64,000 nucleotides of DNA from Cryptomeria japonica (lineage: Eukaryota > Streptophyta > Pinopsida > Cupressales > Cupressaceae), in NCBI RefSeq assembly GCF_030272615.1, contig NC_081411.1, positions 183,418,977 to 183,482,976 on the forward strand, given 5' to 3'. The position numbers were made by a program, and so were the translations under genes. The notes below the pieces were generated by a model. That model was not told where the DNA came from and did no database searches. It saw nothing but the letters and a program-made list of their open reading frames with translations. Shown here piece by piece: positions 1 through 10,757 of this stretch. The stretch's first letter is position 1. Each line of letters opens with the position of its first letter.

Positions 1-1414
1 TAGAAAATAGAAAAACTTGGGAATTGGTCCCTAGACTTGCAAACAAAAATGTCATTGGGACAAAATGGATCAACAAGAATAAGATGAATGAAGAAGGAAA
101 GGTAGTGATAAACAAGGCAAGACTAGTGTACAAGTAGTATGCTCAAGTAGAGGGCATATATTTTCAAGACATTTGCACCAGTTGCAAGACTTGAAGCTAT
201 AAGAATGTTCTTGGCATTCTCAGCCTATAAAGGATACAAAGTATATCAAATGGATGTCAAATATGCATTCTTGAATGGTAATCTTGAAGAAGTCTATATT
301 GAGCAACCTAAAGGATTTCAGCTACATGTAGATGATAAATTTGTATGCAGATTGAGAAAAGATTTGTATGGTCTAAAGTAGGCACCTAGAGCATGGTATT
401 ATAGGTTGGATAAGTACCTCCATCGACAAGGTTTCAGAAAAGGAAATGATGACAACAACCTGTACATCAAGGTAGATGGAGACTACAAGATCATAGTTGT
501 GGTGTATGTAGATGACATCATTTTTGGAGGCAACATGGACATTTTATGCAAAGAATTTGCTAATCAGATGCAGTCCGATTTTGAGATGTCAATTCTTGGA
601 GAGCTATCATATTTCCTTCATTTGCAGATTTCTCAGTTAGATAAAGGCATGTTTATATCACAAACCAGGTATGCAAAGGACGTGTTGAAAAAGTTTCAAA
701 TGGAGGACAACAAACCGGTTAGTACTCCCATGGTGACAGGATGCAAATTAAGCAAAGATGTTGAGTCACCTAATGTGGATCATACCTTGTATATATCCAT
801 GATTGGAAGCATGTTATATCTTACAACATCAAGGCATGATATAGTTCAAGCTATGTGTATGGTTGCAAGATTCCAAGATGCTCCAAAGCAATCACATGTG
901 AATGTAGTTAGAAGAATCTTCAAGTATCTGCAGGGAACACTTAGTTATGGCTTATGGTATTCAAAGAAAGGAGATTTCACTTTTCAAGCCTATACTGATG
1001 CTGATTGGGCAAGTTGCAGAGATGATAGGAAGAGAACCAATGGTGGATCTTTCTCCCTTGGAGACAGACTAGTTTCATGGCACAACAAGAAACATGAATT
1101 TATCTCTTTATCTACTGCTGAAGCAGAGTATATAGCTGCTGCTACAAGTTGCTCATAGGTTGTGGATGAAAAAGACCTTAAAGGACATTCAGGTATTGTT
1201 TTCAGATCCTAATGCTATCATGTGTGACAACTCAAGTGCCATTAACATTTCCAATAACCCCACCATGCACTCAAGAACAAAGCACATTGCAATCAAATAT
1301 CATTTTCTTAGGGAGAAGGTTGCACAGAAAGAGGTAAAGGTTGAAATTGTTCCCACAAGAGAGCAGATTGCTGACATTTTAACAAAGCCTCTTCCAAAGG
1401 ACACATTTGACTAA
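1..1414 (+). pseudogene. Copia Pol fragment: reverse transcriptase and RNase H, broken
   Basis: This is the C-terminal half of a Ty1/copia polyprotein. The RT palm shows the catalytic YVDD box at about 505-516. RNase H shows YTDADWA, the SLSTAEAEYIA block and the C-terminal SRTKHI/LTKPLPKD signatures typical of plant copia elements. In-frame TAG stops lie at 135-137, 379-381 (just before APRAW, where the family has glutamine) and 1156-1158 (again a glutamine position). A frameshift lies near 160-175. Immediately after the third stop the frame changes, as from a two-base loss near 1162, so the last 85 codons (1160-1414) are read in another frame. The family makes cDNA from element RNA in cytoplasmic particles; this copy cannot. 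The N-terminal part is cut by the window edge. Confidence 0.9.
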
Positions 1415-1816
1415 GGTACAAGTTGAGTGTTGTTCCACCATCTTTCAGTACTTACATATTGTTGAGGTCTGTGGTTCAGCAGGAGTATATTGTTTTACTA
1501 ATTTTCATCCTTGAACCTCATGTTTGTCTGAGGGGGAGTTCTGAAGTTTTTGTGAGCAGTATTAACACTGGTTTTTACATTGTAATAATGGTTCATCTAA
1601 TGGACTCTACAGAAACCATCATGTTTGCAGGTTGTGTACACGTCCCTTTGCCATTGTTGTCAAAGGGGGAGAAAGTAGTATGTCTATTTTGACATGAAAG
1701 GGGAAGAAAGAGCTGCATGTGTGAAAAAGAGTTGTCTGTGTGCATTGTTGCTGTGTGTTGAGAGTTCTTTGTGTGCATTGCTACTATGTGTTGACATCAA
1801 TGCCAAAGGGGGAGAT
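1415..1816 (+). other. Copia 3' spacer with polypurine tracts
   Basis: This is the noncoding stretch between the end of Pol and the 3' LTR. It holds three G-rich purine runs: near 1529 (gagggggag), near 1663 (aaagggggagaaa) and 1804-1816 (caaagggggagat). The last directly abuts the LTR start TGTTGG and is the best plus-strand primer. Repeated GGGGGAG blocks in this position are common in plant copia elements. Confidence 0.7.
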
Positions 1817-2132
1817 TGTTGGCATTATTCTCAAGGATGTCAACAAGTGTTGCAAAATGGATGCCAGAGAGGTTGCAAATTGGAGAGTGCGGAGAAACAA
1901 GTGTTGCAGGTTGCAGATGGTTTCAATTCCTTACAATCAACATAACAGGCAAGTTATACTGCAACATTGTCAAATTGGAATAACTATAATGATATTGGAG
2001 TTTCCTTTGTGTTTTGTCATATCGAGATAATCATACCAATAAAAAAGTGAGTCACTTATTGGGTTATCTGACAAACATGGCTTAACGAGTTTACGTTATG
2101 CCGATTGTATAAACTATTCTGACATCGTTGTG

Positions 2133-2403
2133 TCGGAATAGCTATGCCGACAAGGAAATTGAGAAAGTGTATCGAAGTAGCTAATGAAGGCGGATTGACA
2201 CATTATTGTTATGCCGATAGTATTAGTTGTTCCAATGGATGTGCATTTCGGAATAGCTATGCCGATGGATCTTGGTCAAAATGGAGTTTGCGATCAGAAT
2301 ACCCTATGTCGATAAAAAGAGGCTGATAGTATGTCATCGGTTTAACTTGTTTTGTCGATCTAACAAGTTTTTATTATGCCGATAGTTATGGCTATTCCGA
2401 TGA
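2133..2403 (+). repeat. Repeated 18 bp near-palindromes in copia LTR
   Basis: TCGGAATAGCTATGCCGA occurs identically at 2133-2150 and 2248-2265. It is an almost perfect palindrome around ATAGCTAT, with TCGG/CCGA arms. A related copy in the other arm order (ATGCCGATAG..GGCTATTCCGAT) is at 2377-2403. Weaker relatives follow near 2443, 2570, 2612, 2664 and 2800, roughly every 50-115 bp. Confidence 0.75.
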
Positions 2404-3682
2404 GTTTTTGTTTTATGCTTGAAGTCTTGCAGTTCGGGATACCTTATGCCAATGAAGTAGGTCACTGTGTAATATCCATTTCGGAAGACCTGTGTCGATA
2501 AAGGGAGGTTGATTGTGTGTCATCAAAATGACATGTTCGATCGTTCTAATATGATTTCCCTATCTTGATATTTATAGCTATTCCAATATGTGGTCGTTTG
2601 GCTTGGAGATTGTGCTTCAGGATAGCCTATGGCGACAAGTGAAATCAGAGGTGAATTTTTCCTCAGAATAACTCATGCCAATGAGAGGGTTTAAAGGCAT
2701 CAAGTAGTCATTGGGATAAGTTTTGAAGGTGGAGTATAGGAAAGATGTTAACCCGATAGTTAATGCTATACCGATGGAGCTTTGAGAAATCAACTTCGGG
2801 ATTGCTATAGAGATGAGCATGTTTGCAGACCGCATAACACGAAGGTTAGTCTCAACATGGAAACCAACAGATCTGTGCAACCTGATAGTACATATGGATC
2901 TTGACTGACCTTGACCATATGAACTGGATGAAGAATAAGAGGACAAGTGGCTCCTTGGTGGATAGAACAAATCAGATATGTTGTAGTCGGTGATGATGAA
3001 TCTCATATAGTCATCAAACCTGTTTGGGTAGATCGATAAAATGACAGTAATCTCATTAATGGCGACTGGGTTGCAGATGCTTAATGGGCTTGAGAAGATT
3101 GACAGAGGTAGGATCAGATTTGGAGTACAGATCAAGCTTGCTAAAAATAGCAATCCAGAGACAAAAAGTGAATTGAACATAACCCCAAAGGGTAGAAAAC
3201 AAAGTAGTGTCAGTTGATTCAAAAGATCAAATCCAATCTACTTCAGACTGTATCCTTGAAGAGCAGATTGAGATTACTAAGTTTAGTAATCGATATACAA
3301 AACAATTTGAAGATAGACAAAACACATTTAATGTAAGAAGCTAGTATGAGATCACACTAAAGACAAAGAATAAGATCTCTACAAGTAGAGATCTTCAAGA
3401 CAACCAACTTGAATAAAATATTCAAGTTTGCAATAGAAGTAATCTCTAATGTGTGTAGAGTTGAACTAATCCAACAACATTTGCAAATATTATTCGACAG
3501 GAGTAGTTGAGACAAAGATATAGGTGAAAATAAAGATAACTCCACAAGTCGATGGGTATTATGAGGTATAAGGGGAAGTACTGAAGAGAGTGTTTTTGCT
3601 GAGAGTATAGTGAGTATTTGTTGTAGAGAGCTAATAGAGCGTAATCTTCATAAATAGATTGAGTGAGATAAAGTGTTGTAGA

Positions 3683-3754
<72 letters not shown>
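3683..3754. repeat. (GA)n microsatellite
   Basis: About 36 GA units with one GG interruption, inside the copia LTR. Open frames on the minus strand across it (poly Ser-Leu) are products of the repeat. Confidence 0.97.
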
Positions 3755-3756
<2 letters not shown>

Positions 3757-4102
3757 TAGTTGTAGAATCAGAGCAAAGAGGGCAGTTGTAGAAGTAGAAG
3801 ATTGAGAACAGTGTAGTCTGAGAAAGGTGAAGATGTGGCCTAAACATATTGGTGCCCTAAACATATTGTAAACTATTATTTACCTGTTGGGCTAGATTAG
3901 AGCAATAGACTCCAACAGCTATTCTCACCGAGGTTTGTCCCACATTGGGTTTTCCTCGTACATTTGGTGTTATGTGATGTGCTCTTGTGTGTGTGTGTCT
4001 ATGTTTGAATTACATCCTTAGAATCTACACACTGAACTTAAAGTTTTAAAATACACTAATTCACCCCCCCCCCCCCCTCTCAGTGTCCATTTGAGTTCTT
4101 CA

Positions 4103-5373
4103 ATAGGTTGGTTGAGTTGGAGGCATGGTTTGAGGATGGTGTTTGACATAGATCCTTGAACTTCCATAACCATTTTTTTAAACCAACCCATAATGTTTGG
4201 ATATGATTTTTCGATTTGGATTAGATGAGGTCTTTCACGAGGATTGGGATCAAGTATGGATGAAATTTGGAAGAAGGATGATGGATGTTTAGGGATGATT
4301 TTTTATTAAAGATTTGGTGATTTGAGGCTTGATTGAGGTAAGTGAAAGGCTAATGGGTGAATGATTTTTTATAAAGGGCTAGATGGATTGGATTAGGATT
4401 TGGTTAGAATGGTATTAGGATGACAAGTGGATTGGATTAAGATTATAAATAAGGGTGGAGATTAAGGATGCTAAGGGATAGAGGATGATTAGTGTAGAGG
4501 ACGAGATTTGTCATGCTCAAGGTTATGAACTTCAAGGGACAAACCTACCTTCGCTCTACCTCACTTAAATTGGCGCTAAAGGTGAGACAAGGGATGAAAA
4601 TGCAAAACTAAATATAGAATAAGGTAATTGACTAAAAAACAAAGTTCCTGAACGACCCTGCTAAACCTCTGTCCTGAGGACGAGTGCACGAAACTAGGAC
4701 ACCAGTGTGAAGCAGTATCATTTTGTATGAACAAGGTACAAAGATCATATGAAAATGACAAATGCGACTATATTATTAAGTAAATGCAGTATATGACAAG
4801 CTAAGCTAAAAGCACAGAATATGAAGTACTAGAATGAAGTGAGAAAAAGGAATGAGGGAAGCTAACAAAAGGTCCACAATTGAAGCCACTTGCAAGATAA
4901 TCGCCTTCCCACATGTATAAACCTAGACACAAGCAAGAAGGAAAATGTTGGGGGTTACATTTAGAGGTTTGCCTCAGTTAGAACCCCATTTAGGTGTTTC
5001 CACCTCCACAGACAAGCCAGATAATAACAATGATGAAAATGGAATGATAAAGATGAAAGAAACACGATTAAGATAATAGATAGATTGAAATAAAAGATTA
5101 TGAATATGCAAATAAACTAAGGAAAGTAAGTGAACTCCCCTTCCAACACTTTTGAAGACAACACCGTGAGCTATTTGAGAGACTGCAACAATGGTGGTCT
5201 TCAAGATGCTAGAAAACCTGTGCAAGATAAGAGAAAAATGGATGCCAAGAGCTCAAAAAATATTAGAATGGTCAAGAAGTCCCAAGAAAGGCTAGAAACA
5301 TGAAAGATTAGCCTCCCAAATGAATCTCGACATTAGTGGTTGCAGACAGAGGCATTACAAACTCTTCTGGGTG
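4103..5373. other. Unassigned flank between two copia LTRs
   Basis: No convincing gene is visible. The plus strand of 4140-4500 is rich in GGATT/GATTAGG-type purine runs, as is 24780-25080, which was contiguous with this segment before the LTR at 5379 inserted. It may be a fragment of an older element. The short open frames have no recognisable motif. Confidence 0.5.
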
Positions 5374-7011
5374 CAAGTTGTTGGCATTGTGGTGTCAATG
5401 ATGTCAATCGGTATAGCAGGTTACTGGTATAGCTTGTCACTGGTAAGAAGAGGATGTCAACCGACATTGTGGTCATTGGAGTCACCGGTACACAAGTTAG
5501 TGTTGGAGGCATAAGTTGGGATGACTGGTGAATAGGCATTGGATACAGTTGGCATTATGGCAATACCAACCGGTGAGTGATGTGTTGGTAGTGTATGGTT
5601 GCCAACCAGCAAGCATGTGACCGGTAAGCAAGCAAGGTTGAGCTAATGGAGAAAGTGTAGAAAAACCGATATGCAGTTGGGTGTCATACAATAGGACTCC
5701 CACTAGATGAAGAGGTTGTCACAGGATGAAGATATGACCAACAAAGTTTGGGCTGTTGCAAGTTAGTAAGGTAGACAAAGGGGATGTCTACCGATTTATG
5801 TGCCTGATTGAAGATATGTCTGCTCAATTTTAGTAAAGTCGGGTTTAGTGCTTTGGTCCATCCACTTCTACCAGTAAGTGGTAATACTTAGCTTATCTCC
5901 CAACATGCATAGAATGCATTATAACCCTTTGGGATAAGACAATCAGAGAAGTTAAAGGCAGGTGGTTGAAGACACATACTGGATGACCAAAATGAAACAT
6001 CAGAAGCCTCTAGCATGTGAAATCAGAGATGTGCACCGGATCAGCAAGGGAAAGTATGATGAGCTACCCAGAAAAGAAGAGAAAGAGTGAGGAGTGATGA
6101 GTTTGTCACTTTGACAAACCAGTTGAGAGGAGAACCAGACAAATGAAGAAGAAGGTAAGTGTTAGCATTTGTGGACATAGATTCACTTCGGGTTGTTGAT
6201 ATCAACAGATATGCCTATTGATGTTTGATGTATGAGATTATCATGCAACCGATATGATAGGAGGTGTGTATTAGAGACTGTTGACATGTCAATGTCAACC
6301 AATAAGAGAGCAAAGAGGCAAAGTGAAAAGCTCCTATCAGATGGACATGTGTATAGTGACTCACTCTAGATACGTGTTGTGGATTGGCAAGTATGGTGAC
6401 CGAACAAATATGATCCAACCGAAAGAACAGAGAAAAGCATGGCATGAAGGTTGATCGATTAGTGTATAACCGGCAGGGCAAGAAGACCGGTAGTAAAAAG
6501 TATATACCGGTAGTGTATGCTTAGTTGGTGAATCATCCTGAACCGACATAGTGAACTGAGGTAGATATCGACAGAGTTCACACACAGTCTCCAGGTGGAA
6601 AACGTATAGTAGTTGGTGAAGAGTGTTTTGTGAGGTTGGTGATGAGTAGGTCGACATTAATGTCGACTGCGTAAATCACGGTTTGGTTGCATAGGTGTGC
6701 GGCTCAAGGCAGATCGAAGGACGTCTCTTGGTGATTTGATCAAAGTAAGAGATTAGATCATCTTGTCGACCTAGAGAAGAAAACTACTGAAACATTTAAT
6801 GTGATTAACAGATGCAGGGTCGATGATCAGTTTGCAGGTTGCTAAGTATAGAAAACGTGTACTGGAAGGAATAAAAATGGTGTGTTGAGTGATCTGTTGC
6901 AAGCGGTCAATCCCAGGAACAAGATCTGATTGGATTTGGTACGCCTCGTGGTCAATGAAGAAACCCTAGACCTGCGAATATTGAATTATGTTTTGGGTGA
7001 GAAAGCCCATG

Positions 7012-7019
7012 TATAAATA
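7012..7019 (+). promoter_or_regulatory. TATA box of the solo copia LTR
   Basis: TATAAATA in gcccatgTATAAATAtgcag, about 550 bp before the interruption, is well placed for an LTR promoter driving rightward transcription. Confidence 0.6.
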
Positions 7020-7564
7020 TGCAGACCAAAGACCTCAGATGATTGATGTTGGAGAAGAGAGAGAGTTGATCAGTTTGAGTATTGATAGAAAATTTCAAAA
7101 GATCACACTGACTGAGTGTTGGAAGGAGAACCGATAAGAGAGTTTAACCAGTGAGGTCAAAGTAACCAGTAAGTTGCTAAAGAGTGTAGCAAACAAATGA
7201 ACCAGTAGTGTTAGAATGGTAAGAAGACAACAGAGAGTAAAGCGGTGCAGAGTAAGTGTTTGAGGAGATCCGACAAGGTAGAGTAGAGGAAGAGTAGCAA
7301 AAAGAGATTCAATCGGTAAGGGTTGAGATAACTAGTGAAGCGGTTACAGTGTCTGTTAGTTCACTTAACTGACAGTGTCTGAACCGGTAAGGTTGCAGCA
7401 AAGAGGAAAGAAGAGCAGAGAACCGATAGAGCAGAGGCAGAGAGAAGAAAAGAGGTTCATCTGGTAAAGCAGAGAACAGAGCAGAGTTAAACCGAAAGAG
7501 AAGAGTTAAATTGGAAGAGAGAATTAAAGTGCAGAAGTTACAAAACTCATTTGTAACCGGGTTA

Positions 7565-7569
7565 TTAGT
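7565..7569. repeat. Left target-site duplication of Tat element (TTAGT)
   Basis: TTAGT directly precedes the 5' LTR, and TTAGT at 24098-24102 directly follows the 3' LTR. The match fixes both element ends to the base. Confidence 0.95.
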
Positions 7570-9020
7570 TGTAGTCACATAAATCTGTCCATTTTAATTA
7601 AATGAATATTTCGTATTTATTTGATTAAAAATACACTAGTCATCAGTTAATTAAATTAATATTTAATTAATTCATCTCCAAACATTCTTCTATTAATTAA
7701 ATAAATTATTCAATTTATTTTAATTAATTCATTAAATCAAATTTCAATCAATTAAATAAATAAAATCAATTTATTTAATTAAATCCCCCTTTTCCTCTTT
7801 TAAATAAATTAAATAAAACATTTATTTAAGTCATTATCCCCCCCCACTTGCATCCCCCCCCACTTGCATTTTCCTACAAATGCAACTTGCACACATTTGG
7901 AAATAAATGAATTTTTATTTTAAATAAAATCCTATTTTCCCTCACCCACCAAATCTACTTGCAAAATCTAATCCCCTTCTAGATTCTTCTAACTCCTTCC
8001 TAATTAACTTAATCCATCCCTTAATTATTGTCACATTCCTAAGCAAAATGGAGTCACTTCTCAAATGGCCCAAAGTCTTGGATAACCATTGAAGGTTTTC
8101 AACCTTCAACCACCAAAAACCCCAAAGTCTTTGAAAACCATTAAAGGCTTCCAACTTTCAACCACTTAATCCCCAAAGTCTCCAATAACCATTAATGGTT
8201 AACTCAAACCCTCCCACATGGTTAAAACATTTGTTTTGACTCAACCTCTACCCAACCCAAGGGTCTCATCAGGTCATTAATGCTTTGACCATGATTATCT
8301 CTTCATCATTTGCACAAAGGTTTATCCTTGGATTAACTCCTAATCCAGTGGGTAATCCTAACTTAGGCTTGACCCTTAGCCTTTAGATAACCATGAGGTC
8401 TTCTCAGGCCTTTAATGCCTCCAACCTCTTCTCTCAACCCAATCCTGTGTTGACACTTGTCACCATTTTATTGGTGCAAATTGTGCACATGGATCCCCAA
8501 CTTTCAAGCTTGACCCTTGATTAAACCTTTCAATCCTGGCCATCCATTGCTCCATTTTTCCTATAAATAGAGCCCATTCCTTCATAATCCAGATTCTGAA
8601 AACTTGTATGCATTTAGACTATAGCCATTTTAGAGAGCATTTAGCATAGCATTAACTAAATCTTGTCTTTTTGGTTAAAATACATCATTTTAGCATTAAA
8701 ATAGCTTTTTATTTCATGTTTAGAGCTATTCTACAATCTCAATCCTCCATAAGCATCCATAGTGCAAAAAGCTGTTGAGAGCTACACTATTTTGGAACTT
8801 GAAGAGGAGAGGAACAAGGGAGAAAGGAGCTAATATCATGTTAAGAGATAGATGGAGATATCTCATTGTCTTACTTCTTTAGTTAGATTCATTAGCATGT
8901 TTTTAGTGTCTCCTTTGGAATGCCTTCATGTTTTAGTTTTTGATTGATTAACTCTAACATCTTGTGTGTTTTGTGTTGTTTGATCTTGAACTAACAATCG
9001 TGCCATTTAGGAGGGCATCA
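7570..9020 (+). repeat. Tat element 5' LTR (1451 bp)
   Basis: It begins TGTAGTCACA and ends GAGGGCATCA. It matches 22663-24097 nearly base for base. The 16 bp length difference is explained by a tandem duplication of CCCCCCCCACTTGCAT at about 7839-7870, present only here. The first 250 bp is a run of TTAATTAA/AAATAAAT motifs (low GC); a promoter follows near 8572. Confidence 0.97.
8572..8579 (+). promoter_or_regulatory. TATA box of the Tat 5' LTR
   Basis: TATAAATA in ttttccTATAAATAgagccc lies about 440 bp before the LTR end. It is conserved in the 3' LTR at 23639-23646 and would drive the genomic RNA. Confidence 0.75.
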
Positions 9021-9022
9021 TT

Positions 9023-9063
9023 TGGTGAACCCGACGTGAATCGAACACGCAACCTTCTGATCT
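9023..9063 (+). other. Primer-binding site, extended match to tRNA-Trp
   Basis: Two bases after the LTR the sequence TGGTGAACCCGACGTGAA begins. The reverse complement of the whole 41 nt reads as the 3' half of a plant cytosolic tRNA-Trp(CCA): CCA tail, acceptor strand, complete T arm, variable loop and 3' side of the anticodon stem, stopping at the anticodon loop. Primer sites are usually 8-18 nt. The tRNA identity comes from remembered tRNA sequence, not a search. The match ends abruptly in a T run (from 9064). Confidence 0.85.
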
Positions 9064-9110
9064 TTTTTTTTTTGAAATTAACATTTTGCTTGTTGAAATT
9101 GCCACACAGG

Positions 9111-9390
9111 TCGCGCTTCGGCGCTATTGAACGCGTTTTAGCGCTATTGAAAATTTTATTTTAGCGCTATTGACCCTTAAATAGCGCTATTGAAAATGTT
9201 TCAGCGCTATTGACAACATTCTAGTGCTATTGTCACTGTTTCGGCGCTCTTGACACAATTCTAGCGCGTTTGTCTTCTCGGGTTTTTGTTTTCTTTCAGC
9301 GCTACTGTTTTAATTAGCGCTTCTGCTCACGCAGACTAGCGCTATTGTATTAATCAGCGCTTCTGCAAAAACACAGAATAGCGCTATTGC
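9111..9390 (+). repeat. AGCGCTATTG array in the 5' leader
   Basis: About 15 copies of a 9-10 bp motif are separated by 8-25 bp of T-rich spacer. Exact GCGCTATTG copies are at 9121, 9141, 9164, 9185, 9204, 9340 and 9381; variants end in TTCTG, TACTG or TCTTG. AGCGCT is itself a palindrome. The array lies between the primer site and gag. A second array in inverse orientation lies at 21753-22090. Confidence 0.93.
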
Positions 9391-9701
9391 GACAGAGTGT
9401 CGCCCAAATGGACTTGTAACCGAAAAATCAAAAATTAGGCTTGTGGAAGCCCCCCCCTGTGAGCATTAATTTTCTTAACTTGTTCTTTTCTTTGTGCAGG
9501 TTAACAACACAACAAAAATCACAAATTTTTTTTTTTAGTGCTTAAAAAGAACTTAAAAACACAAAAAAATAGTTTCATTGTTTTCTAGTTAGGGATACAT
9601 TTTGTTTTAGTGCTTAAAAATCAACAAAACAAACTTTCTTTCTTGCATCAATTGGGACTTAAAAAAATCACAATCCACACTTCAAATTTTTGGTGCAGTA
9701 A
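9391..9701 (+). other. Tat 5' untranslated leader before gag
   Basis: T- and A-rich leader. A strong 3' splice-like sequence (ttcttttctttgtgCAG, ending 9499) and a second (caaatttttggtgCAG, ending 9698) precede the gag frame. The gag frame is open from 9702 but lacks an ATG before 9816, so either translation starts at 9816 or a spliced leader supplies the start. This is inference; no donor site stands out upstream. Confidence 0.4.
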
Positions 9702-10757
9702 AAAGAACCATCCACTTGTCTTTATTTTTGGCAAAAACAACTTCATAGTGGTGTTAAGACCAATCAATTCTCACTTAACGACATCTGTCCCTATCCGTTT
9801 GATAGGAATCTTTATATGCCACCCTTTCCACGCGGGTTCGAAACACCAAAATTCGAAAAATATAGAGGAAAGGGAGATCCCCGCGATCATGTCCGAGAAT
9901 TTCATTCCGCTTGTCTTGAAGTGGCTTATGAGGACACATACCTAATGCGCCTTTTTCCCCAAATCTTGGGAGGAACAACCACATAATGGTTTTCCCGACT
10001 TCCAGGTGGCATAAGAACATTTGAGGAACTCATCCAGAAGTTCCTATCTCATTACTCTTATAATATTGAACGCGACATCACCATGGCTGATCTATGCAAC
10101 ACCAAACAAAAACCAGGTGAATTATTCTCAGTATTCCTGCAACGATGGCGCCAAATGTCTAGCAGACGTTCTCTTCAGTTACCTGAACGAGAACTAGTGG
10201 AAATTTTCATTTCCAACTTAAACGAAGAAATGGAATTTCACCTGGATGTCAAAGATACAGATTCTTTTAACGATATGATCACCAAAGGTATAAAATGTGA
10301 ACGAGCACTCATCAAGAAAGGACTCATCAAAATCTTTAATGAACCAAAAGATGGTCCTCGCCCGCGCTTCAATAGTGATAAACCAAACTTCTGGAACAAG
10401 AATAAAAATATTGTCAATGATGGGGTTGTGGATGCTCGAACTATCCAAAATGCACAACCTGTGGTTCGATTTGCAGGACAAAATCCTCCACCTCAAAATA
10501 ACACAAATGTTCTTCCTAATCAAGGTCGCATCACATCTCAGGATGAACCAAGACCTCGTCCACAAAAACAAAAACGCACATACACTCCCTTAGGGGAACC
10601 CATTGAAACAGTGATGCGACAACTCATTTCTCAGAATTTGATCACTCTACCTAAGCTATCCAACTATGAACCTTAGGTCAAACCAGCGTGGTGGCGAGAT
10701 ACTGAACACTGTGAGTTCCATCAAGGAAGAGGACACAAGACAAGTAATTGTCACCGA
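9702..10757 (+). pseudogene. Tat gag (capsid and zinc knuckle), two in-frame stops
   Basis: Structural Gag protein of a Ty3/gypsy element, which assembles the particle and packages RNA. The frame shows the PKFEKY-GKGDPRDHV block at about 9849-9890, conserved at the start of plant gypsy capsids. It continues through the capsid core (WFSRLPGG, then FEELIQKFLSHY) and the LNEEM..HL segment, to a C-X2-H-X4-H-X4-C zinc knuckle at 10710-10751. The first ATG in frame is at 9816; an internal ATG is at 10083. A TAA at 9984-9986 and a TAG at 10674-10676 interrupt an otherwise continuous frame shared with pol, with no frameshift. The 10674 TAG sits just before the knuckle. Readthrough could be considered, but decay is the simpler reading because other stops lie in conserved Pol positions. 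Confidence 0.9.

Larger units (their letters stand above)
1..4102 (+). mobile_element. Ty1/copia retrotransposon, 3' portion (RT/RNase H to 3' LTR)
   Basis: A copia-type element enters from the left edge. It runs through reverse transcriptase and RNase H (1-1414), a spacer with G-rich polypurine tracts (1415-1816) and a long 3' LTR starting TGTTGGCATT (1817-4102). Gag, protease, integrase and the 5' LTR would lie left of the window, so the target duplication cannot be tested. In copia elements integrase precedes RT, which fits what is seen. The several stops and frameshifts mean the copy is dead. Confidence 0.88.
1817..4102 (+). repeat. Copia 3' LTR (about 2.29 kb)
   Basis: It begins TGTTGGCATT right after the polypurine tract and ends near ...GTTCTTCA. 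The 3' part (3880-4090) has the copia-LTR landmarks: GCAATAGACTCCA, CACCGAGGTTTGTCCCACAT, then TTCACC with a 14-base C run (4064-4077) and CTCTCAGTG. The same landmarks recur in the solo LTR ending at 24524. Candidate TATA-like sequence is at 3648-3655. Inside are an array of imperfect palindromes (2.1-2.9 kb) and a GA microsatellite. The exact last base is inferred from the terminal CA. Confidence 0.75.
5379..7569 (+). repeat. Solo copia LTR, 5' part (split by the Tat element)
   Basis: It starts TGTTGGCATTGTGG and is preceded by CAAGT (5374-5378). The same CAAGT follows the other end of the LTR at 24525-24529, which shows a 5 bp target duplication around a single LTR with no internal region. 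The LTR totals about 2.6 kb once the nested element 7570-24102 is removed. Short ACCGGT-containing motifs recur through it (for example near 5480, 5571, 5620, 6485 and 6506). It is related in layout, but not closely in sequence, to the LTR at 1817-4102. Confidence 0.9.

Noticed and set aside
3446-3864. Minus-strand Ser/Leu-repeat ORFs
   Set aside because: They are produced by the GA microsatellite.
9023-9063. Antisense tRNA-Trp gene fragment
   Set aside because: Only the 3' half including the untemplated CCA is present, right after an LTR, which is a primer site and not a gene.
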